Source: Zoogloeaceae bacterium
Lineage (GTDB): Bacteria > Pseudomonadota > Gammaproteobacteria > Burkholderiales > Rhodocyclaceae
Length of the DNA stretch: 64,000 nucleotides
Assembly: GCA_024235595.1 (NCBI GenBank)
Contig: JACKMC010000007.1
Coordinates: forward strand, 90,589 to 154,588
Direction of reading: 5' to 3'
In this document: positions 17,967-26,465 of the stretch, one piece after another
How positions within the stretch are numbered: the first letter of the stretch is position 1
Layout: each line of letters starts with the position of its first letter
Made by a program: the position numbers and the translations under genes
The notes under the pieces: model-generated
Seen by the model: the letters and a program-made list of their open reading frames with translations, nothing else
Database searches by the model: none
Told to the model about the DNA's origin: nothing

Positions 17967-20224
17967 TCACCTCGAGCTTCCGTGCCCGTCCGCTGTTGAT
18001 CGCCACGCTGCTGCTCGCATGTGGCCTCGCCCACGGCGAGGAGCTGCGCCTGCCCCAGGTCGAGGTCGTCGGCGCCACGCCGCTGGCGGGTTTCGGACTG
18101 GCCCGCGACCAGATCCCGTCCAACGTGCAGACCCTCGACGCCGGCCAGCTTCGACGCGCCGGCGATGCCGGCCTTGCAGCTACGCTCGAGACGCGACTGC
18201 CGAGCGTCACCCTCAACGAGATCCAGGGCAACCCCTACCAGGCGGACCTCAACTACCGCGGCTTCACCGCCAGCCCCTTGCTCGGCACCGCGCAGGGCCT
18301 GTCGGTATACCTCGATGGCGTACGCATCAACGAAGGCTTCGGCGACGTGGTCAACTGGGACCTCATCCCCCGTGCCGCGATCGCCGGCATCACGCTCGTC
18401 CCCGGCTCGAATCCGCTGTACGGGCTCAATACGCTGGGCGGGGCGCTGGCGCTTCGGACCAAGGACGGACGCAGCGACCCGGGCGGCGAGCTCGAGACCT
18501 CGCTGGGTTCGTTCCGGCGTCGCACGGTGTCGCTGCAGCAAGGGGGCAGCAAGGATGCGCTGTCGTGGTTCGGCGCGATCGAGGGCATGCAGGAGGACGG
18601 CTGGCGCGATCACTCGCCGAGCGAAGTCGGACAATTCTTCGGCAAGCTCGGCTGGCAGGGCATGGCGACCGACGTCTCGCTTTCGCTGGCGCACGCCAAC
18701 ACCGACCTGATCGGCAATGGCCTGCTTCCCGAAAGCATGCTCGCCGCGCGCCGCCGGGCCATCTTCACCCACCCCGACCAAACGGCCAACCGAATGACCC
18801 AGCTGGCCCTCTCGGCAAACCACTGGGCCACCGACAACGACCAGCTCTCGGCCAACGCCTACCTGCGCCGCACCCGCAGCCGTACCCTCAATGGCGATGC
18901 CAACGACGATTTCGAGGACGGACCCTTCGACGGCGTATCCAGCGAAGACAGCGGCGTGCTCAATCGCACCGCGACCGACCAGAACGCCTACGGCCTGGCC
19001 CTGCAATGGACCCGCATCGCAGGCCCACACCAGTTCGCACTCGGCGCCTCCCACGATCGCAGCCACGCCCGCTTCCGGCAGACGGCACAGGAAGGCATGC
19101 TCACCACCGACCGCGGCATCGAAATCGGCGATGACGCAGAACTCGAGAACGCCTTGCATGGCTACACCCGCACCACCAGCGTCTACCTGAGCGACTCGCT
19201 CTCGGCGGGCGAGACGCTGCAGCTGACCGCCTCGGCGCGCTTCAACCATACCCGGGTCATCAACCGCGACCAGCTCGGCAGCGATCTCAACGGCAATTTC
19301 ACTTACGACAAGCTCAACCCGGCGCTGGGCTTGAGCTGGCAGGCCACGCCTGCCTTCACCGTCTACGGTGGCCTGAGCCAGGGAAACCGGGCCCCCACGC
19401 CGATCGAGCTGGGTTGCGCAGACCCGGCCAATCCCTGCACCTTGCCCAATGCGCTGGCCGCCGATCCCTACCTCAAGCAGGTGGTGGCACGCACCCTCGA
19501 ACTGGGCGTGCGGGGCAAGCTCGGCCGCGCCGTGCGCTGGAATGCGAACCTCTTCCGCACCACCAACCAGGACGACATCCTGTTCGTCGGCACCTCGACC
19601 AGCGCCGGCTATTTCACCAACTTCGGCAAGACCCGCCGGCAAGGCCTCGAGCTCGGCCTGGGCGGCAGCGCGGGCACGCTCGAGTGGCGCATCGACTACA
19701 GCTATCTGCACGCCACCTTCCAGTCGTCGGCCTGCCTGCTCGCCGCCGACAACAGCTCGGCCGGCGCCAGCGCCGACTGCGGTGCAGACGAGATCCTTGT
19801 CGACCGGGGCGACCGCTTGCCGGGCCTGCCGCGCCACAGCCTCAAGCTCGGCGCCGACTGGCAGGCCTCGCCCGCGCTGCGCCTCGGTGCCGACCTGGTG
19901 GCCTACTCCAATCGCAGCGTGCGCGGCAACGAGAACGGCAAGCACCAGTCCGGCGGCGACTTCGCGGGCAGCGGCTGGCTGGGCGGCTATGCGCTGCTCA
20001 AGCTCGACGCGCAGTACGCGCTGAGCCGCAAACTGAGCCTTTTCGGCCGCATCGACAACGTCTTCGACAAGCGCTATGCCACGGCCGGTGCGCTCGCCCA
20101 AAGCCCCTTCGACGCAAGCGGCGGCTTCCTGATCGATTCCGACGACTGGCGCGGCGAGCAGTTCGTTGCGCCGGGCGCACCGCGTGCCGCCTGGATAGGC
20201 CTGCGTCTCACCTGGGAAAGCTGA
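17963..20224 (+). CDS. TonB-dependent outer-membrane receptor
   Basis: Receptor of 753 residues: signal peptide (IATLLLACGLAHG), TonB-box-like LRLPQVEVVG, plug domain (about 45-165, with YLDGVRINEGFGD and PGSNPLYGLNTLGG) and a 22-strand-type barrel ending in an aromatic-poor LRLTWES. Ligand specificity cannot be read from the sequence. Its place in the quinoprotein operon with its own TonB, beside a dehydrogenase with a lanthanide signature, makes uptake of a chelated metal (or PQQ) the leading hypothesis, comparable to LutH of methylotrophs. Confidence 0.9.
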   Translation: MITSSFRARPLLIATLLLACGLAHGEELRLPQVEVVGATPLAGFGLARDQIPSNVQTLDAGQLRRAGDAGLAATLETRLPSVTLNEIQGNPYQADLNYRGFTASPLLGTAQGLSVYLDGVRINEGFGDVVNWDLIPRAAIAGITLVPGSNPLYGLNTLGGALALRTKDGRSDPGGELETSLGSFRRRTVSLQQGGSKDALSWFGAIEGMQEDGWRDHSPSEVGQFFGKLGWQGMATDVSLSLAHANTDLIGNGLLPESMLAARRRAIFTHPDQTANRMTQLALSANHWATDNDQLSANAYLRRTRSRTLNGDANDDFEDGPFDGVSSEDSGVLNRTATDQNAYGLALQWTRIAGPHQFALGASHDRSHARFRQTAQEGMLTTDRGIEIGDDAELENALHGYTRTTSVYLSDSLSAGETLQLTASARFNHTRVINRDQLGSDLNGNFTYDKLNPALGLSWQATPAFTVYGGLSQGNRAPTPIELGCADPANPCTLPNALAADPYLKQVVARTLELGVRGKLGRAVRWNANLFRTTNQDDILFVGTSTSAGYFTNFGKTRRQGLELGLGGSAGTLEWRIDYSYLHATFQSSACLLAADNSSAGASADCGADEILVDRGDRLPGLPRHSLKLGADWQASPALRLGADLVAYSNRSVRGNENGKHQSGGDFAGSGWLGGYALLKLDAQYALSRKLSLFGRIDNVFDKRYATAGALAQSPFDASGGFLIDSDDWRGEQFVAPGAPRAAWIGLRLTWES

Positions 20225-20226
20225 AC

Positions 20227-21573
20227 ATGCTCCAGCCCAAGACACTTCGAACGCGAATCTCCCTGTTGCTCACCGCGGTGGCCGCCGCCTTGCTGGTGGC
20301 GCTCGGCAGCGTATGGCTCGACGCCACCCGCAAGGCCATTCACGAAGAGGTCGAAGCCGCCACCCGGGTCGCGGAACAGTGGCTCACGGTGCTGCTGCGG
20401 GAGACCGCGCGCGACCCCTCGCCACAGGCCCGGGCGCGCCTGATGGGCCACCTCGAGTCGGTCGGCAGGCTGCGTGCCAATACCCTGCGGGTCGAGACGC
20501 GCCAGGGCGCCCTCATCTACCACTCGCCCGAGCCCACCTACAAGCGCGGGCGCGACGCACCCGGCTGGTTTGCCGCGCTGGTCTCGCCGCGGGTAAGCGA
20601 TCGCGTACTGCCCGCGGGCGAACTGCAACTGCGTCTGCTGCCCGACACCTCGCGCGCCACGCTCGACGCCTGGGACGAGTTGTGCCTCGCGCTGGGCGGC
20701 GGGGTGATGTTCCTCGGTTGCCTGTTTACCTTCGCGCGCTTCGCCATGAACCGCGCGCTCGCGCCGCTGTGCGCGATCGACGCGGCGCTGGCGCTTACCG
20801 CCAGGGGAGAATTCAACACCCGCCTGCCGCACTTCGGCGCGGCCGAACTCGACCGTGTGGCAACGACCTACAACCGCATGGCCAGCACCCTCGAGAGCAC
20901 CCTGGTCGAGAACAGCCGCCTCGCCTACGACCAGGCCTTTGCCGAAGCGCTGCAAAGCAAGCTCGAAGCCGAACGCTTGCACATTGCGCGCGAGTTGCAC
21001 GACGAACTCGGCCAGGGTACGACCGCCGTGCGCACCTTGGCCGGCGCGATCCGCCAGCGCATCGACGATCCGCAACTGGTTCGCTGCACCGATGCAATCC
21101 TGTCCACCACCAGCGACATGCAGTCGGGCGTTCGCCGCATCCTGCGGCGCCTGCGTCCCGTCGAGCAGTTCAGCCGTGGCAGCATGGCCGAAGCCCTCGC
21201 GACCTATTGCAAGGCGTGGGCCGCACGCCATCCGGAGATCCACCTGGAGGCGCGATTCGAGGCCCCCGATGCACCAATCGACGAGCAGGCGGCCCTCGCG
21301 CTGTTCCGCCTGCTGCAAGAGAGCCTCACCAATGTCGCCCGCCACGCAGCGGCCTCCGCGGTCACGGTGCGCCTCGAGCCGGCGGACGATGGCCTGCAAC
21401 TGAGCGTCACCGACAACGGCCGCGGCCTCGGCGCCAGCACTCCGGAAACCGGTCATTTCGGCATCGCCGGGATGCGCGAACGGATGCTCGCCTTGCACGG
21501 CAGTCTCAGCCTGGAAAGACCCGACCACGGTGGCTTGCGGGTACGCGCCGAACTCCCCTTCCAGACCGCCTGA
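20227..21573 (+). CDS. NarL-type sensor histidine kinase
   Basis: Membrane kinase of 448 residues starting two bases after the receptor stop. TM1 (about 11-30), a periplasmic sensor segment of about 120 residues, TM2 (about 155-175), a HAMP domain, then a HisKA_3 dimerisation domain with His258 in ARELHDELGQG and an HATPase domain (NVARHA, DNGRGLG, GIAGMRERM). It pairs with the LuxR-type regulator downstream. In Pseudomonas a comparable pair (PedS2/PedR2) reports lanthanide availability to the PQQ dehydrogenases; that role is inference here. Confidence 0.9.
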   Translation: MLQPKTLRTRISLLLTAVAAALLVALGSVWLDATRKAIHEEVEAATRVAEQWLTVLLRETARDPSPQARARLMGHLESVGRLRANTLRVETRQGALIYHSPEPTYKRGRDAPGWFAALVSPRVSDRVLPAGELQLRLLPDTSRATLDAWDELCLALGGGVMFLGCLFTFARFAMNRALAPLCAIDAALALTARGEFNTRLPHFGAAELDRVATTYNRMASTLESTLVENSRLAYDQAFAEALQSKLEAERLHIARELHDELGQGTTAVRTLAGAIRQRIDDPQLVRCTDAILSTTSDMQSGVRRILRRLRPVEQFSRGSMAEALATYCKAWAARHPEIHLEARFEAPDAPIDEQAALALFRLLQESLTNVARHAAASAVTVRLEPADDGLQLSVTDNGRGLGASTPETGHFGIAGMRERMLALHGSLSLERPDHGGLRVRAELPFQTA

Positions 21574-21601
21574 GCGCGGCGGCCAACACAAGGACATGCA
21601 C

Positions 21602-22249
21602 ATGACACCCTCTCTTTCAGGCCTGCGCATCGTGGTGAGCGACGATCATGCCGTGGTTCGCATGGGCTTTCGTCTGCTCCTCGAGGGCGCCGGGGCGAAC
21701 GTGGTCGGCGAAGCCGAAAGCGGTGAAGCGGCGATTGCGGCATGGGGCGAACACCGCCCCGACCTGCTGGTCATGGATGTGAGCATGCCCGGCATCGGCG
21801 GCCTCGCGGCACTCGAACGACTGCTGGCGCGCTACCCGCGGGCACGGGTGCTGATGCTCTCCGCGCACGAGGACGTGCAGATTCCGAGCCGCGCATTGCG
21901 GGCCGGCGCACTCGGCTATCTCGGCAAGCATGCCAACCCGGACGAATTCATCCGCGCGGCGCAAGCGGTCGGCTGCGGCAAGCGCTATCTCGATGCAAGC
22001 CTCGCGCCGCAGCTCGCGATGGCACGGCTCGACGGCTCCAACGACCCCGCGGAGAGTCTCACCGACAAGGAGTTCTCGGTGTTCCTGCAGCTTGCACAGG
22101 GTCGCTCGGTAGCGGATGTGGCCGAGCGCTTTCATTTGAGCCCGAGTACCGTGGGCACACACCTCTACCACATCAAGCAGAAGCTCAACGCCGGCAATGC
22201 CGCCGAGCTGGCCCTGATCGCAGTCAGGGCCGGCCTCATCGAAGTGTGA
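21602..22249 (+). CDS. NarL/LuxR-type response regulator
   Basis: Protein of 215 residues: a receiver domain with DDH near the N-terminus, phospho-acceptor Asp59 (LVMDVSMPG) and Lys in YLGKHA, and a C-terminal LuxR-type helix-turn-helix (SLTDKEFSVFLQLAQGRSV then LSPSTVGTHLYHIKQKL). The ATG at 21602 was chosen over 21596 because AAGGA lies seven bases upstream. It is not a sigma-54 activator (no AAA+ domain), so the sigma-54 promoters at 15124 and 15371 must use another, unlinked enhancer-binding protein. Confidence 0.9.
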   Translation: MTPSLSGLRIVVSDDHAVVRMGFRLLLEGAGANVVGEAESGEAAIAAWGEHRPDLLVMDVSMPGIGGLAALERLLARYPRARVLMLSAHEDVQIPSRALRAGALGYLGKHANPDEFIRAAQAVGCGKRYLDASLAPQLAMARLDGSNDPAESLTDKEFSVFLQLAQGRSVADVAERFHLSPSTVGTHLYHIKQKLNAGNAAELALIAVRAGLIEV

Positions 22250-22281
22250 ACGCACCAAAGAACGATAAGGAGACAAGGGCG

Positions 22282-22722
22282 ATGAATCACCCCGTGCTCG
22301 AAGTTATGGAAACGATCGTGCTGCTCAGTCCGGCGGATGAACCTTGGCGTCGCATCGGTCGCTTCGACGACATGAGCTGGCACCCGGCGATCGCCGGGCT
22401 GGAGATGCTCGACGGCGCAGCCAGCGACGCTGGCGCACGGCGGCGCCTCACCACCGCCGATGGCGGTCAACTCGTCGAGTGCCTCGTCGAACACGACATG
22501 GCGGGACGCACCTACCGCTACCGCATGGAGACTTCGCCACTGCCGCTGACCGACTACGATTCGACGATTTCCGTCGAGGCGCTCGCCAAGGGCGGCTGTC
22601 GCGTGTGCTGGCGCTCCACTTTCCGCGGCCTCGAGGGGACCGGACTGGACGACGAGGCGGTGCGCGCAATCGTTGCAGGGATCTACCGTGCAGGCCTCGA
22701 TGCCCTTCCCACGGCAAGCTGA
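22282..22722 (+). CDS. SRPBCC family protein, MxaD-like
   Basis: Protein of 146 residues after AGGAG. The START/SRPBCC (polyketide cyclase-like) fold is suggested by the N-terminal VWxxIGRFDDMSWHP-type start of the family, the central beta strands (YRYRMETSPLPLTDYDSTI) and the long C-terminal helix. MxaD, a member of this family, accompanies methanol dehydrogenase and affects electron transfer to cytochrome. Its last position in the operon suggests a similar accessory role. No signal peptide is obvious. Confidence 0.75.
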   Translation: MNHPVLEVMETIVLLSPADEPWRRIGRFDDMSWHPAIAGLEMLDGAASDAGARRRLTTADGGQLVECLVEHDMAGRTYRYRMETSPLPLTDYDSTISVEALAKGGCRVCWRSTFRGLEGTGLDDEAVRAIVAGIYRAGLDALPTAS

Positions 22723-22744
22723 GATCGCCCGCTCCCCGTGCCCA

Positions 22745-23302
22745 TCAATACAGCAGCGTTGCCACCCCAAGTACGGCGAATACCCCCGCTGCGATTGCAT
22801 GTACCAGCCTGACCGGCATGCGCTCGGCAAGCCTGTCGCCGATCAGCACCGCGGGGGCGTTGGCAATCATCATGCCCAGCGTGGTACCCAGCACCACCCA
22901 CGCCACCCCGGACGAATACTGCGCCGCCAGCGCAACCGTCGCAAACTGGGTCTTGTCACCCATCTCGGCAAGGAAGAACGCGATCACGGTTGCGCCGAAT
23001 ACCCCCAGGCGCGGATTTGCGGCCTCGGCATCGTCGAGCTTGTCGGGCACCAGCATCCACGCCGCCATGGCGATGAAGGAAATACCGAGGACCCAGCGCA
23101 AGGCATCGCCACCGATGAGAGTGGTGATCCAGGCGCCGGCCGCGCCCGCGAGTGCGTGGTTGGCCACCGTGGCAACGAGGATGCCGAGGATGATCGGGCG
23201 GGGGCGCTTGTAGCGTGCCGCGAGCAGAAAGGACAGCAACTGCGTCTTGTCACCGATTTCGGCGAGCGCGACGATGCCGGTAGAAAGGAGAAAGGATTCC
23301 AT
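22745..23302 (-). CDS. TMEM165/GDT1 (UPF0016) family transporter, probable manganese exporter
   Basis: Inner-membrane protein of 185 residues with six predicted helices in two repeats, each with the family motif E-x-G-D-K-T (EIGDKTQ near residue 15, EMGDKTQ near residue 108), which forms the cation site. Bacterial members export manganese. A yybP-ykoY manganese riboswitch in its leader strongly supports that substrate. Only a weak GAG-type ribosome-binding site precedes the ATG, consistent with translational control. Confidence 0.9.
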   Translation of the reverse strand: MESFLLSTGIVALAEIGDKTQLLSFLLAARYKRPRPIILGILVATVANHALAGAAGAWITTLIGGDALRWVLGISFIAMAAWMLVPDKLDDAEAANPRLGVFGATVIAFFLAEMGDKTQFATVALAAQYSSGVAWVVLGTTLGMMIANAPAVLIGDRLAERMPVRLVHAIAAGVFAVLGVATLLY

Positions 23303-23333
23303 GAGGTACTCGCGGGCCGGAAGGACAACCGAT

Positions 23334-23374
23334 GACCATCCCTCATCTCCGGCCCGTGCCGAAGAGGGATGGTC
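23334..23374 (-). promoter_or_regulatory. Expression-platform hairpin of the manganese riboswitch
   Basis: A perfect 11-bp inverted repeat (GACCATCCCTC with GAGGGATGGTC, 19-base loop) overlaps the 3' side of the aptamer closing stem (GACC after CAAGACCTTT) and ends 32 bases before the start codon. It can form only at the expense of the aptamer base, so it probably couples manganese binding to expression. No T-run follows, so control is more likely translational. Confidence 0.6.
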
Positions 23375-23475
23375 AAAGGTCTTGCCAGACGCGACGCGTT
23401 GCCTGAGCCATGTTCATGAAGAACAAGTCTGTTGACGCAGGCCCCTCCTTGCGAGGGCGGCTACTCCCCAATGAC
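23370..23475 (-). ncRNA. yybP-ykoY manganese riboswitch
   Basis: On the minus strand the leader contains the conserved 5' core GGGGAGTAGCC (23459-23469), the second core CGTCAACAGACTTG, and the closing CTGGCAAGACCTTTGACC, in the order and spacing of the yybP-ykoY class, which binds Mn(II) and turns exporters on. It precedes a GDT1-family exporter, the expected target. Confidence 0.85.
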
Positions 23476-23559
23476 GGGGGCGGATTCTACCAGCGCCCGG
23501 ACGCCCTCGCCATCGCTATTCGACAATTCGGCGGCAGATGCCTGCGGACCCTGCTGGCA

Positions 23560-25662
23560 ATGTTTTGGCTTCTCCCGAGCCTGCTCGGCACAGCCTTGCC
23601 GGTGCCCGCATCGGCGGGCGAGCTCGAGCGTGCCGACATCGAACGGCGCATCCAGCCACCCCTGCATGTCGGTGAGAAAGCGGCGGACGTTCCCGCATGG
23701 CCGATCAGCAGCGAGCTCGAGCCCGAGGCCGGGCCGATCGGCTGGATCTTCGAATCGATCGACCTTGCGCCGATTCCGGGCTTCGAGGGCACGCCCTACA
23801 ACCTGCTGATCTCGCTCGACCGAGAAGGCAACTTCATGGACGTGGAAGTCCTGCGTCAGCACGAGCCGGTGTTCCTCAGCGGACTTGGCGAGGCGCCGCT
23901 GAAGGCCTTCGTCGCGCAGTACGCAGGCCACAACCTGCGCCAGGACATGACCGTGTCGACGGCCTATGGCGATCGCAGCGCGAAGGGCTCCGAGATGCGG
24001 GTGGTGCTCGACGGCGTCACCAAGGCCACGGCGTCGGTCCGCATCCTCAACCAGACGGTGCTGACCGCAGCGCTGGCGGTGGCGCGCGCAAGGCTCGGGT
24101 TTGCCGCACCGGCCAGCAGCGGACCTCCGGCCACCGTGCGCGAGGATCTTTACGAGCCCATGGATTTCCGCCAACTGCTCGCAAGCGGCGCGATCGGACG
24201 GCTCACGATCGATAACGCACAGCTCGAAGCCGGCTTTGCCGGCGGCCCCGGCGCAGCCCTCGACCCCGCCGCGCTGGCCCGGCCGGACGAGACCTTCATC
24301 GAGCTATACGTGGCCTATCTCAACCCGCCGACGATCGGACGTGCGCTCCTCGGCGACGAGGGCTACCGACACATGCGGGCCTTCCTCGAGCCGGGACAAC
24401 ACGCCTGGTGGGTGGCCAGCGCCGGCCGCGGCAGCTTCCTCGACCCCGACTTCGTGCGTGGCACCTCGCCATCGCGCCTCGGCCTCGGCCAGGACGGCGC
24501 CCCGCATGAACTGCGCGACTTCGACCTCGATCCGCGCGCGCCGCCGGGCGCGCCTGCACTCAACGCCTCGCTGGTACTTCGCACCGCGCCGCTCGATACA
24601 CTCGATGCGGCATCGCCGCAAGCCTTCGAGCTCTTCGTAACGCGCTCCAGGGGGCAGATCTTCGCCGAACACATCACGGCAAGCTTCAAGCTCGAATACA
24701 CGCCGCCCGCGCGCTTCTTCAGTCGTCCGCCGGCGCCCTTGCCGGAGTGGCTACAGGCCTGGCAGGCTCGGCGTATCGAGCTTGCGATCATCGTCGTGGC
24801 GCTGCTGCTGCTCAGCGTGGTGCTCGCGAAGCCGCGCTGGATCTCGATATCGCCCACGCGCCTGAAGCGCTTCCGCTTCGGTTTTCTGCTATTCACCCTG
24901 TGCTACCTCGGCTGGTACGCGCAAGGCCAGTTGTCGGTGGTGCAACTGACCGGCGCGGTCAAGACGCTGGCGGCGGGACAGGGCCTGGGCAGCTTCCTCT
25001 ACGATCCGGTGTCGCTGCTCGTGATCGCCTTCACCGGGCTGACTTTCGTGGTGTGGGGGCGCGGCACGTTCTGCGGTTGGCTGTGCCCATTCGGCGCCCT
25101 GCAGGAGTTCGCGGCACCGCTCGGCAGACGCCTCGGACTCAAGCCGCAACGACTCCCCGCGCGCCTTGCGCGGATGCTCGACCGGAGTCGCTACCTGCTC
25201 CTCGCGGCCTTGCTGCTGGGCGCAGCTATCGCACCCCGCGCGGTCGAACGCATGGTCGAAGTCGAACCGTTCAAGACGGCGATCACGGTCGGCTTCGATC
25301 GCAGCTGGCCCTACCTCGCCTACGCGCTGGTATTGCTGGCGCTCAGCGCGGTCTACTACAAGTTTTTCTGTCGCTATGTTTGCCCGCTGGGCGCGGCGAT
25401 GACGCTGGGCGGCAAGCTGCGCCTGCCGGACTGGCTGCCGCGCCGCGCCGAATGTGGCAAGCCATGCCAAAGCTGTCGTCACCGCTGCCAGTACGACGCG
25501 ATCGAGCGCTCGGGCGAGATCCGCTACGACGATTGCTTCCAGTGTCTCGACTGTGTCGGGATCTATCACGACCCCGGGCGCTGCGCGCCGGTCATGCTGG
25601 AACTCAAGCGCCTGCGGCGCAAGCGCGAAGCGACAGGCATGTCCGGCGCAAACGCTCAGTGA
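23560..25662 (+). CDS. NosR/NirI-like FMN-binding polyferredoxin membrane protein
   Basis: Protein of about 700 residues: signal segment (LLPSLLGTALPVPASAG), a periplasmic domain with an FMN-attachment-like DGVTKAT near residue 150, several membrane helices from about residue 405, CGWLCPFGALQE (near 505) and CRYVCPLGAA (near 604), then two ferredoxin-type Cys groups (Cys632 in ECGKPCQSC, DDCFQCLDC). This is the NosR architecture, an electron donor for periplasmic reductases. No nosZDFYL gene is nearby. The frame is open to an ATG at 23410, but that stretch is antisense to the riboswitch; 23560 is preferred and remains uncertain. Confidence 0.8.
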   Translation: MFWLLPSLLGTALPVPASAGELERADIERRIQPPLHVGEKAADVPAWPISSELEPEAGPIGWIFESIDLAPIPGFEGTPYNLLISLDREGNFMDVEVLRQHEPVFLSGLGEAPLKAFVAQYAGHNLRQDMTVSTAYGDRSAKGSEMRVVLDGVTKATASVRILNQTVLTAALAVARARLGFAAPASSGPPATVREDLYEPMDFRQLLASGAIGRLTIDNAQLEAGFAGGPGAALDPAALARPDETFIELYVAYLNPPTIGRALLGDEGYRHMRAFLEPGQHAWWVASAGRGSFLDPDFVRGTSPSRLGLGQDGAPHELRDFDLDPRAPPGAPALNASLVLRTAPLDTLDAASPQAFELFVTRSRGQIFAEHITASFKLEYTPPARFFSRPPAPLPEWLQAWQARRIELAIIVVALLLLSVVLAKPRWISISPTRLKRFRFGFLLFTLCYLGWYAQGQLSVVQLTGAVKTLAAGQGLGSFLYDPVSLLVIAFTGLTFVVWGRGTFCGWLCPFGALQEFAAPLGRRLGLKPQRLPARLARMLDRSRYLLLAALLLGAAIAPRAVERMVEVEPFKTAITVGFDRSWPYLAYALVLLALSAVYYKFFCRYVCPLGAAMTLGGKLRLPDWLPRRAECGKPCQSCRHRCQYDAIERSGEIRYDDCFQCLDCVGIYHDPGRCAPVMLELKRLRRKREATGMSGANAQ

Positions 25663-26162
25663 CGCGTCATCTTCATGCGCCTGGGACGGCCATTGGGAGA
25701 ATCGCTGAAGTGAGTCTGGCCGACGAGATCCATCATCCGCGCGAAGGCTTCGCGGCGCATGTGGATCAGGCGCTCATGGTCCCCGGCTTCGAAATACACC
25801 TCATCCATTTCCACCAGGCCATCGTCGACGATGGTGTCGATGCCGTAGGCCAGCCCCAGCGGCGGAATCGCTCCCAGCGCACAATCGTCGAACAGCGCCG
25901 ATAGTTGGTTTTCCATCGCCAGTCTCAGCTTGCGGTCCATCAGCCGCCCCATCTCGCCCAGTTTCACGCGATGATTGGCGGGCACCACCGCCATGAAGAA
26001 ACCGCTGTCATCCTCGAGCACCACCGATTTGGCAAGCTGCTCGAGCGGCACATGGGCCAGATGCGCGGACTCTGCGCTGCTGTGGGACTGGGGATGACGG
26101 ACGACCTCGTACTCGAGGCCATGAAAGTCCATGAATTCACGCACGCGGGCTGCGATTGTCAT
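25656..26162 (-). CDS. YbaK/aminoacyl-tRNA deacylase domain protein
   Basis: Protein of 168 residues starting after AGGAG. The YbaK/ProX fold is indicated by the N-terminal VVRHPQSHSSAESAH, the KSVVLEDDSGFFMAVVPANHRV core with the conserved Lys, and LGAIPPLG with the substrate-pocket Gly-x-x-Pro. It probably clears mischarged aminoacyl-tRNAs; the substrate class is not determined. The 3' end overlaps the convergent NosR-like gene by seven bases. Confidence 0.85.
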   Translation of the reverse strand: MTIAARVREFMDFHGLEYEVVRHPQSHSSAESAHLAHVPLEQLAKSVVLEDDSGFFMAVVPANHRVKLGEMGRLMDRKLRLAMENQLSALFDDCALGAIPPLGLAYGIDTIVDDGLVEMDEVYFEAGDHERLIHMRREAFARMMDLVGQTHFSDSPNGRPRRMKMTRH

Positions 26163-26465
26163 GATCTGTTCTCCTGCAAAGTAGCACAGTGGATACGGCG
26201 CTTCTTGCCAGGACGGAGCAGGCGCTGCCGCGTTGCCCACGCCACTGGGTCGCCTTCTTCCAAGTCTAGTCGGCGCCATCGCACCCTGCCCGAGGCATCC
26301 GACATTCGGCCGCAAGGGTGCATTGCGGCAGATTCGGCGACGCCGCCCCAAGAAGAAGCAAAATAATGCCCCTGGGATATCCATAATGCGCATACGATTG
26401 AGTCGTCGGCTGCCTGAGCGCCTCGACACCCCCTCCCAACCAAGACCAACAAGAAGGAATGCTCC
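26163..26465. other. Intergenic region, no gene seen
   Basis: Upstream sequence of the YbaK gene and of the secreted protein at 26466. Less GC-rich around 26350-26400 (AAAATAATGCC, CCATAATGCGC), which may hold promoters, but no -35/-10 pair is clear. No RNA gene or repeat is recognised. Confidence 0.3.

Noticed and set aside
17942..20245. 767-codon open frame opposite the TonB-dependent receptor
   Set aside because: The receptor on the plus strand has plug and barrel motifs; the antisense frame is open only because of high GC codon usage.
21602..22249. The local response regulator as activator of the sigma-54 promoters
   Set aside because: It has a LuxR-type DNA-binding domain and no AAA+ domain, which sigma-54 activation requires.
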